NCBI RefSeq assembly: GCF_026914265.1
Contig: NC_069124.1
Location: 29,193,423-29,257,422 of the forward strand
Origin: Mya arenaria
Lineage: Eukaryota > Mollusca > Bivalvia > Myida > Myidae
DNA: 64,000 nucleotides
Direction: 5' to 3'
The translations under genes and the position numbers were made by a program. The notes under the pieces were generated by a model. That model worked only from the letters and a program-made list of their open reading frames with translations, ran no database searches and had not been told where the DNA came from. Position 1 is the stretch's first letter, and each line of letters opens with the position of its first letter. Positions 1 to 10,700 of this stretch are shown piece by piece.

Positions 1-1440
1 AGGCAGAAGATAAAAAACATAATTAGTTTGACGAATTTAATTTTGGAGATATGGTTATTTTTGTTTGTTTCGTTACCTTCCTCAATCCGAACATACTTAC
101 TTGAAGGGCAGCATGTCTTAAAGCAGATAAACTGTAACGATGATATCAAATATTTGAGTTTGATAAAGTGGACAGGTAAGGATGAAACGCGAATTCTCAA
201 TTTCTTCAAATTGTAAATGGGAGCTATTGACACAATTTTCGGAAAACAAAATTTCGTTGCGATAAAATGAAGTATAAATGAAGCATTACTGTTTTATTGT
301 TTGTAAGGTTGTACTTGTTAGCGGGCAAAGTCGGAGTTCTACTGGAAGTGCATTCCAAGTTGACATTATAAATGGCAGGAATGAACTCGACAACAATTGT
401 GAATTGCATGTAATTGTACGCATGTTTTCTGAATTACCAAAACCTAAGCTCGATAAGGAGAATGAAACCTCTTGAAGAAAAGGAAGAGCTTAAACGTTTA
501 ATCAATACGAGTCCTGTTTTCGTAAATTTGAAATTGTTTGAAACAATAGGTATTATCGATAGAAATTTCCGTTTGAGCTGATAGAGCATAATTCAAGCCA
601 GTTATTATATCAAGACAGTAATCATTACAAAGTAGCGGTCGAAAAATAATTCGTATTAAATTACCATTGATTTAAAGTGAAATCCAAGTTTGAGAGCTTA
701 ATGATATAAGCGTACACATATTATGCGCAACTCACCTTTAAATGGTTGCTCTCCAGTTATTCCACAAGAAAATAAAAACGATATGGCGCCGACACAAAGT
801 ATTGCTTAGAAATCCATATTGTGCACCATGTACCACCAAACTTTCATAAACGACCATGCAAATCATGCTTCACACACCTTAAATTGTTACTTCACAATTC
901 TGTAGAGTTTTATTGAATTCCAATGCAAATTTAATGTCCATGGTGTCTATTACTTCCCAAAAAATCCTTAAACGTGACCTTGAAATTTGAAATGATAAAA
1001 CACATTTTATGGGCAACAAGATTTATCATGGTGATTAAATGTGCTTTGAAGTTTGACTGAATTTCCAATAATAGTTAACATATGGATCACTTAGACAATA
1101 TATATTACAATGGAATTCATAGTATGTTCATTTGACCAACAAATGTGGTCTTGCTTGTTTAGATGAAAGCGTTGATTTTGTGCACGGCACAGTTTCCATA
1201 AAAGTCGCTTTTAACTTATGAGATACACAAACTTCCTATCGTGTTTCAGGTAACAAAGGTTCAATATTGCAAGTTTTGGATGAATCTCAAAGCACAATAT
1301 TAATAGTAACCTATGGAAATATCGGAGATTACATTGTCAGTCTAGTGGTGTAAGAAATTAGTGACGTGACGTCTTCAAAGCTCTCATATAAATACATTAT
1401 CATATTTGTTTTAATTTTGTAACTGCAAAACATGTAACAT
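1..1440. other. non-coding AT-rich stretch
   Basis: No exon, RNA gene or element could be recognised. Short open frames here have no motif and no convincing splice context. Confidence 0.4.
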
Positions 1441-1475
1441 ATACAAATTGCTTTAATACATAGAGCTTAACGTAC

Positions 1476-1949
1476 CTGAAATCCAACAGCAAATGAGACA
1501 AAGGGATGCAATGGAACTTAGAATACAACACTACAATTGTTTGTTTCCGATTCCTGTGTTAAATCATTCGCACATGTGTAGTTCCAATTATTCAGCGAAT
1601 AGTATTTTTTTTAAATTATAATGTAATCCAATAATTATTGAAGAAAGCTCTTTACTTTCTAATTTGTAGTACTGTATTTTTCGTGTCTGTACACTTCGTG
1701 ACTTTGAGTAAGAAATGAAAGTATCACTATAGAAAACTAAAAGTTATGTGTTTACCTTCGCTTAATCTATGAATCTGGTAACACAATTGTATTATGGTAT
1801 AAAGGATATTATTTTCAGTTAAAAACAATATTAATTAATCCATTCAGTAAATATCGTGTTTTAAAGAGGTAGCCCCATAACAAGCAATGTGTGATATCTT
1901 TTCTTCAAATATTTTTACATAGAAACAGAAGAACAAGGAAGTTGGCGCC
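1476..1949 (-). pseudogene. decayed Ig-like exon relic, copy 1
   Basis: Read on the minus strand, this segment ends in the peptide WNYTCANDLTQESET just before a CAG|GTACGT donor. It begins near a reading LPCSSS, close to a possible AG acceptor. The same two peptide blocks occur in the same order at 16,421-16,686. The spaced Cys blocks (LPCSS and NYTCA) resemble the B- and F-strand cysteines of an immunoglobulin-like domain, but no complete domain can be read. In-frame stops and an insertion of roughly 200 bases relative to the other copy mark it as decayed. The Ig assignment is tentative; the homology between the two segments is directly visible. Confidence 0.33.
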
Positions 1950-3920
1950 CTTTAGATAAATTAACGAAAACCGTACGATAGTGAGAGGAACATTCCGCCG
2001 TAACCCGAGCCGTGAATGTGTTCTAGCTGATAAATGGAGCTTTAGATGATCATGAGAAAGTTATAAAAAAGAAATATTATTACAGCAATTGTTAAAGCTA
2101 TTAGAGCAACTGTGAAACAAATTGCTACTCACTTTTAATATCATATTACATGCGACAAATTTCAGAATAATACTCTACTGTTAGAGTTCCTCTGTTGAGT
2201 GTCTCTATAAAGATATCGTGTATTCTACCTTCACAACTGCTTTATTCTTAAGTATACAACAAATGGTACCCAAAGATTTCATAGGATTTTTATCGACAAT
2301 CAAATTGACGGACGAGGGCGTGGAAATGCATGAGGCCGCTTTTCTGCATGCTTATATTCATAGCATTAATTATATCCGGTCTGCATTCGTAAGGCGTTGG
2401 ATTACTTGCTCATATGTACTAAACATAAACTGTCCCGTTGATAAAGTGCTTCAAATTATTATGAAGGTGTTGCAGTCGTCGGTGACTTACATTTGTTTCG
2501 GTGTACTTAATTATTATCAATCCATGTCCAGTAAAGGCTGTATATGTCTCAAATAAAATTTCTTTTTTCAATTACTTAAAACCTAATTTACTTTACATTA
2601 CTATTCATTGTATAAAGGTTACTTGTACGATATATATGTGTATATGCGATGTGTTTTCGGTTTTCAGGGTGGCGGATGAATCGTGTCTAAATTCACGTCT
2701 ATCACAGGTCAAATATCTTGGAGCCGCCACTGTTGGCACCTATTGAGACAACTGTACGAACTTCACTTATGTTTGGTACAATTATCATGAGAAATTGCAT
2801 TTTAAAAGACACAGACAAAGCTAGGTAACGGAATGTTTACGATTTACCTCAATTTAAAACTTATAAACCTATACATGGTGACCTTAATTGCTAAGGCTAG
2901 TTGACTTCAGCACTAGCCTATTGACGTTAACGAGAATCTAATACACGGCCACTGAATCTGACCACCGCCGATCATTGTCCATTTTCAAATTTTTGATATT
3001 TCCTGATGCAAATTCATAATGCAGTATGTCATTGTGTACTCAATCGCGTATTTAACTATATTTAAACAAGCTTTCAAACAGCTTAATACGTGTTCTCGAC
3101 AGCAAACAAATTCAATTGATATAGATGTTGTTATCTTTCATCTCTTTCGTAGTAGCAATTAACTATCAACTATGTAGAAGTTGACTGCTCGGTGTGCATC
3201 TCTAGCGAATGAGTAATGGAAGTACTGGGATATTAATATTAGTTATTTTTGTTAAGCATTTATTTTGAGCATTTTGTCACCGATGCCATGCAGCTCAATG
3301 TTTCACGAAGTAGATTATTAAAAACAATTGGCATCTTAAAAATATTTGTTTATTTCAACTTGAGACGCCGATGCTTTGGCCCTTACTACGAAATAGGCAC
3401 CGACCCTATCAGTAAACAAACACTTTTCGTTAACCTTTTTACATAAAGCCTATTTAAATAATGAAAACAATTTTTTTTCTACCGTACCTGTTTTAGGACA
3501 ATATGTAACTGAGCACAAAATTTATCTTGTTTGGCCTATAGATATATAGTTAAATCATATCATATCGATTAGGTTTAAGTATTTTGTCGCATTAAAAAGC
3601 CATTCCATGGTGTGAATCGGCTATATCAATAATCTAAATCTAAATGCTTATAATGAAAGCCCTATGTGAAAGATAAACGGAATGATACGCGTGATGACTC
3701 AGTAAATATGCTACTATAACAACGTTGTTTACTTAAACAAAGTTCTAAACAATCGGTCCAATGTATAATACAGTAAACGATTTGTAAGCGTCGGTGCAGC
3801 GTACAGTTATTATACAGTGGTGCTGCGTAAAATTGATTTAAATATGCATCTTGGCTTTGACAATTTACAAATTTCATGTATTAATTAAAACAAACGACAC
3901 ATCGTACGGTCAGCTAGAAG
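1950..3920. other. no assignable gene
   Basis: The region contains an unassigned open stretch at about 2,218-2,556 on the plus strand with no motif that I recognise. The first part (about 1,950-2,180) still shows patchy similarity to 16,690-17,000, as part of the duplicated segment. Nothing else is supported. Confidence 0.35.
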
Positions 3921-3924
3921 TGGT

Positions 3925-4510
3925 GATAGTACGATATGAATGCACCAACGTACTATACGATAAGTAAGGAATGACAGAGCGTTCGATAACTAAGCAACAC
4001 CACACTATACGATATGTAATGAATGACAGAGCGGACGATTAGTAAGCAACAACACACTATATAATTAGTAAGGAATGACAAAGCGTACGATAACTAAGCA
4101 ACAACGCACTATACGATAAGTAATGAATGACAGAGCGTATGACTAGTAAGCAACGTACAATCATAGGATTAGCAAGCGACGGTTGTCGACCAGTTGTAGG
4201 CATCTTTGATGTACGATCGAATGTTGCGTTTTTGTTTAAAATGTGTACTCTGTACCGTTTAAGTTAGCAACAACGTGGAGTACGATTAGTAAGCAATGGT
4301 ACAGTATTATATTTTAATCATCGGTCGGCAAACGATTGAAAACGGCCTACTATTACAAATCAAGCAACGGTGCAGTATACAAGTAATAAATAACGACACA
4401 GCATAAGATAATGAATGACTTGCACAGTATGCCCTCAGTTGATGCACCACCGTTATGGACGATATGTAAATGAAGAATACCAGCGCAGTGTTAGTAAGCA
4501 ACTAACATTG
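3925..4510. repeat. degenerate minisatellite, about 56-60 bp unit
   Basis: The block ACTATACGATAAGTAA followed by GAATGACAGAGCG and then a variant of TAAGCAACAACAC recurs at least four times between about 3,945 and 4,165. Weaker, more diverged copies (TAAGCAA, ACGATTAGTAAGCAA) continue to about 4,510. Copies differ by point changes and small indels, so the array is old. Confidence 0.7.
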
Positions 4511-7460
4511 GTATGCAATGGTTCATCTTAGATTTAAATATTCAAGAAATTTATAATGGGCCGAAATGGATATCTCTGGTTTCAGTTAAATATAGTATGC
4601 GAGTTAACTGTGTACTGCTTCTGTTCTAAGTGGATCAAACTCTTGTCCAAAATACATAAAACATATCTGCAAGCTCAGTATGTATCTGATACATTTCATT
4701 TATGTTGTAATGCTTGTGTATCACTGAGATAATGACACTTCTGTGTGCACTGTTTTCATTAGTGCATAAACTATTTATGAGGTTGAATATCTTTTGAAAT
4801 AAATAAGGGAGACCAATTTAGCACATCTAATCTACCATATCATAAACAGTTATACCATTTCCACAAAAGCTTTTGTATCTGTTGTTGTTTTGGTGGTGGT
4901 GGTGGCGGGGGCGAAAGTGGTGGTGGTGGTTACTGTTCTTGTAGTTATTGTTGTTGTTGGTGATGATGATGCTATTTTTCTGTTGTTGTTGTTGTTGTTG
5001 TTGCTTTTGTTGTCAAACCTTATATTAACTACTTTTAGATTAACTATTTACTGAAAAAGTGCTGCACTTGAAACTTCACTAGTCGGCTATGGAAGGGATT
5101 ATCCGCCAGTTAATTCATGCTGCTTTATGACATTTCTCATTTTAAATTGCAATTGCATTCGTCTAAATGGCAGGTGCCTTCGTGCAATTGTTGCGTGCCT
5201 TTTTGTTATTGACAAAAACATTTGTCTATGTGTACAACTTTAAGATGCCTTCACTTTATTGCTTAGTGTTAACGTCTAAACGACAAATGACATGTGTCAA
5301 GTTCTGACATTTAAATAACTAAATAATTAAATTGTGTACAAAAGTACAACTTAACTATAAATACAAAATAAATAATAGTATTTATATACTGTAATAATAC
5401 CATTGAAAGCTAAATTAATATTCATCAATAGCAGTATGCACTTGTCAATAAGCATATAGACGATAGACGAATGCATCTAGACGAACGCAACTTAACAAAT
5501 GGAATTAGAAGGGAACCAGTAAATATTGGTATCCTGCGTCAGCAACATTAAATGGGAATGGAAACCAAATGCTGGTACCCTTCTTATCCACGGGAGAGCA
5601 CTCTAGCGACTTTTGCTACGGTGGCAGCCAACAGTTTTCGTGCAGGAGCTGTCAAAATTATATCTAAAAGAGGTAATGTCTGACATTATCTGGACCTAAA
5701 AATGTAATACTGATAGATGCTTTTTTCTGCTGATTATTTTTTCCTGGATTATTTTATTCGGTACTGAGTAAAACACATATCCAAATGTTCGGCCTAAAAT
5801 TGAAATGTGTTTTCTGCGAGAGGTGAGATTTTGACCAATTTTCGATGAAAAACATGCATGTTTTGAAATTTCTGAAGCCATCAAACAAAATCAAAGTATG
5901 AGCTTAATGTTATCAATCGCAAGAAAATATGTACGCCTGGCTGTCATGTATAGAAATATATGCATGTGTTTCATGAAATGCGAGAGTCATATCAAGTGCA
6001 CTTTTAGGATCGGACTGTCGATGTTGACTGTGATGTCGAAATGATATTGATAACGTCAGATGCTTGTCGATCCCGATGATGTATGTGCCCCAGAGAAAAC
6101 AAACCAGCGATGAGATGATAATAAAGAGTTGTATTAGATTCACAGATGTTTGTGAACAGCACACTTAGCCACAAGCATGGCATTAATCTGTTCTTGAAAG
6201 AAAATATCAATAAATAAAACGGAAAATTGAAGGATTTTCAATTGAACTCCATAGACTCTTGTTTTGAAAGCATTTTTCAAACATTCATTTTACTACATTT
6301 TTATAGAAATTGTGTTTACACTTACGCCTCTGCTTTTAAAAGATAAAAGCTTTGTGTTGAAATATCAAACTTATAATATAAGTAATTGCTAACACCGATC
6401 GAAAAACTATAAATATAGATTTCTTCAATAGCGTATTTACCTTTCACTGCAACTTGCATTTACTATCGCCTGGTATATGCACAAGGTAGTCAAATATAGT
6501 AATTGAGGTTCTGATCCCTTTGCATCAATGAAAAATTCAAATTATTTTCAAAAGTAAAATATATCCAAAGCCTTTGGTAAAGGGTCGACAGTTTGTACTT
6601 ATAATAGGTGCCATTGAATGGTTTGAGTTATTTATAACTGTCGTCTTTATACTTAGGACGCAGAATTGCCTATTCAAAATTGTATGCACAGTTTAAATTA
6701 CACTGGCTGAAATAACCAAGTAAGAAGACCGTAAAGTGTCGACCAGTATTTTTAACAGTGAAGTTTTTCTGAGCCAGTATTCAAGAAATACTCAATAAGG
6801 CAAATCCCAATTTATTGGAAAAGTGTGGGTTTTTCTAATAAACTTTACAAGATATAAAATTATAAATGTGTTCATCTATACGAAAACATGCAAAGCATAA
6901 TAGATTCTTGGTATAATTAATCGGTTGATATTAATATACCTAAATTGTTGTAGAAAGTTATTATTTGTAAGTAAATATATGCTTATTATCGGGTGTCAAA
7001 TAAACATGTAGATAGAGATACGATAAGTTTATTTTTTAATCGACAAAATCTTCAAAAAATAGCAACATAGTTTATCAAGTAAATAAATAATGTTGCAATG
7101 AATTGAAAAGTAGCTATCATGTTTTGTTAAAGGAAAAAACAACATTATACATATTATTTTTGTTTTGTAAAATATGCAATACACAAGGCTCATAAAACCG
7201 TCACGACCTATTGGCATATTGAACAATGTAGTAGACATTATGAAGATAAGATGGTACCATTGACATCCATAAAACCACGTACCTCAGCTTTGTTTTTTTT
7301 CAAATACTGTAATTGAAGACGGCTCCTGCCATTTCTTAGGTATTTGGGGCTTTCAAACCACATAAAAGAAATACCACAAAACAGCTGTACAGTTAAACCC
7401 AAAACCTAACCATTACATAAAGGTTTTAAATATATTCTGCCTTTGATTTTAATATTGGTA
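4511..7460. other. non-coding, with low-complexity tract
   Basis: Apart from the GGT/GTT tract at 4,881-5,014, no gene, RNA or mobile element is recognisable. Several overlapping open frames at 5.7-6.2 kb have no motif. Confidence 0.4.
4881..5014. repeat. imperfect (GGT/GTT/GAT)n trinucleotide tract
   Basis: Runs of GTT, GGT and GAT triplets with a few interruptions. Simple-sequence repeat. Confidence 0.85.
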
Positions 7461-7467
7461 TATTAGA

Positions 7468-7565
7468 CTATGGGTGTCATTGAAGCGCACGCATAAGTAT
7501 CCGTGTCACTGAAGAACACTTATATGTATAGGTGTCACTGAAGCACCCACATACGTCGCAGTTCC
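7468..7565. repeat. short tandem repeat, about 33 bp, three copies
   Basis: The phrase GGTGTCACTGAAGCAC followed by an ACATA-rich stretch occurs three times with a few changes, just downstream of the stop codon of the EGF-like receptor gene. Confidence 0.55.
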
Positions 7566-7624
7566 ATTGAAATAAAGAAATGTTTTCTTCACATCTTCAC
7601 ACAGAGTATACTTCTTGACACGTG

Positions 7625-7724
7625 TCAGTTCTGGATTGTCTGATATATATGTCCATCGGTGTTTTGAAGCGGCATTTCAAAGAGGCCTTCGTATGTCCTC
7701 CCCGTATTAACATAGTCGATGTCT
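7625..7724 (-). CDS. last exon: cytoplasmic tail with tyrosine motifs
   Basis: The acceptor is TTTTCCAG and the exon starts in phase 2, matching the donor of the preceding exon. The reading is DIDYVNTGRTYEGLFEM, then a short linker ending in YQTIQN and a TGA stop. YEGL and YQTI are separated by 12 residues, which fits the loose ITAM pattern YxxL/I-x(6-12)-YxxL/I. YVNT fits the Grb2-type SH2 motif YxN. Confidence 0.78.
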
Positions 7725-10700
7725 CTGGAAAATATGTGTAGTGTGTATTATTACCATCGTATTATAACAAGCATTGCAACAAAAAATATTATCATTATTA
7801 TCCAAATATGTTATACCAAATAGTTTTTATCTGAATAAAGTTATTTTAGTTCGGATAAATCGACAATAAACATTTGAAAATGCATTTTAGTACACCATTC
7901 TTTCTTTATTACAAAACGTTAATAATTTGATAGTATTAAGAAATTTCAATGCAAAGCTATCTGATCCATGTTATGTAATGTGCCAATGAAAGTATCTGAT
8001 GAAAAAGTAGTCAATGTTCTACAATGTAATTGCGTAGTTTCTGGTTCAGTTGTATTGCCCGATTCGTTTATAACAAAATACATGTGCGTCATTGTTTTTT
8101 TTTTATTATTATCGCCGAAATTGTAAATGTATATAAATGTACATATAGTGTTCATTTCATCAAATGTCGCCTGCATTATTTCTACCATCAACTTTAAGAC
8201 TGAGCCGGCGATATATTAATATAATCATACTCACGGAGTAACGTTAGTTGTGTCTAATTTCGTCGATGCCGACTTGTATCTTCTATATACAAGAACGCAA
8301 GCAAACACCAGTCCGAGCAGCAGAAGACAACCTCCTACCGAACCTCCAGCAACCCCGGCAACCTCGGAAGCGGTAAACCTCCGCTCATCATTTTTATCTG
8401 CAATATTGAAAGTCCTTAACTATGATTACTAATATTATCACTCATCTCTTCATGCTTGAACTGCTACGGGTTTTCCTATAAAGAAAACTAACATGCATTC
8501 TTTTATTAATCGCAAGTCATATTTTCGTCGTTGATAGACAGCTCATTCGAGTATGTTTATTTTCCGATATAAATGTAGACGATTTTGCAGCGATTATGAC
8601 GATTAACATACAATGGTCTGTTAAGGACTGTGTCTACTGGTCATAAACATGAAACAGGAAACGGTTGCAATTGATGGGTGTTGAAGTTAGGCTTAGCTAG
8701 CTTAAAATAGTTCCAATTATAAAAATAAACTGCAATAAAATTATTTTATATCTTATTGCAATTACCATTTTGCGAGATCGTAAAATCAACTGAAATTCAT
8801 TCGTCTATGCAAAAAACACCTTACAAGAAAATGCAATTATTCAAATAAATCTACTTATTATATGAAAACATTAAGGTTAAAATTTGATTGATCGATATGA
8901 ACGAATATCTTGAACTTTTCATTTTTGTTATATTTCAAAATTTAGAATGGACATTACTCTTTATGTATTAACTCTTTTTTTACCTCAACATGTTTTTGCC
9001 AAAATGATCAACAGTATAATTATAAGAACAATAATATTGAAAACGGTACTCTCAAACCGCTGTACAATTTGCTTGGCAAAGATATTATTTATAGACGATG
9101 TTAAATTCGTTACCAACGAGGATCATGTACAACCCCGTTTACATTATAGTGAGGCATATTTCCCAGTATAACTGTCACACATTGTCCCATCTGCATAGTG
9201 ACAATCGAGTAGGCAACCGACGTCATACGTTCAGTCAAACATACCAGTATGTCCACTTTAAATATTTTTTAGTATTTGACTAAAAAATACTTGCTTTTTT
9301 ACCATGGCCTTGCGTTATCGGTACTCATTTGTTAGAATGATAACTTACGGGAGTTACATGAGGACCCAATCCATCTCTGCTCACATTCCGATGGAGCACA
9401 GTCACCTGTTACACCGTCACATATGTTTCCATTTGCACAGTGACAATCGTGTATGCAGCCTTCTCCATATTTGCCAAGTTCGCATACTGCAAAATATATT
9501 GATTGGTGATATTACGAAAACTTCGATATAATATAAGAGAAGCGAACAACTTCAATTCAATGGAATGTTATTTAATAATGTCTGCGGACACATGTATATA
9601 GTACAGTAGTATGTAATATACAAACTATTACCAGGTTTGTGGTACACTATTTGTGTATATGTATCCCAATAGTATAATTGAATTTCGCTTATTGTAAAAA
9701 AATGTTAATTATTATCAATATAAGTATTATTATTAAGAGTTGATTTTCCAAAAACTTCATAAATGTTGATTTATTTGACACGAAAACATGAAAGTTGCTG
9801 CTGTTTTCTGCTTCTTCTTGATAACAGTTATTATATTATAGCATTGTATTTCAGCTCGATATTGACGCCAATAAGGTGTTATTATCCTTGGTAGATACAA
9901 GTACGTGTGTCTATTTTGAGAGGCAAACAAACTATTTCTAGGGATCGAACCCACATTTTACTATTAATATTACGATTGTTTTTTTTTTTATAATACACCC
10001 TTTAAACATACCATTTGACTACATTCGCCGATAACATAGTACAGCTTTTTGCCATATTCTTCATCTATACATTTGGTTTAATGAGAGAAAAAACAACAAC
10101 AGCTTTTTAATTGATGCTGCTGTAACCAAATATAGACATATAAACATGGTGTGTAGCGCATATACCTCTACAAGATTACAGTCATGACTTTATACGGAAT
10201 ATACGTTTCTTCATACGACTTTTAATGATGGATATGCTTGATACACATATGTCCATTGTTAAGTCGGTCATACGCATTTACCTTTAACAGTACATCCGAC
10301 ATTCCGATTATCAAACCATCTTGCCTTATTGAATGATACTTTATCATCGTGAAGCTAGATTTTTATAATGCAGATGAAATATTATTCATGAGAGTAACAT
10401 TATTTTGTCAGCGTGAGTTATAAACGCAAACTGTGCTCTCTTTACTGAACTCATTATCACATTTACAGAAATCTAAATACTTACGGGTTTCACACATAGG
10501 ATCTATCAGGATATCATATCCAGGCTTGCATCCAAGGTTGCACATCCCGCTGACATGGTGACACTCTTCAGCAATACATTGTTGACTGCAATTGCTAGAG
10601 CACTTGTCACCATAACTACCGGTAGAACATTCTGAAAAACATAAATCGACCATCAGTTTTGTTACATGGTTGCAGTTCACATTTCTCACACCGCGATTTA

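Noticed and set aside
2218-2556. 112-codon open stretch on the plus strand
   Set aside because: No family resemblance and no convincing splice context. It could be an unknown exon, but the support is too weak.
9930-9960. GGGTTCGATCCC (box B) on the minus strand
   Set aside because: No box A or anticodon arm at the expected distance, so neither a tRNA nor a SINE is supported.
10282-10354. Possible exon on the minus strand reading VSFNKARWFDNRNVGCTV with a GTAAAT donor
   Set aside because: Its start phase (0) does not fit the phase 1-1 pattern of the surrounding EGF-like exons, and no domain could be named.
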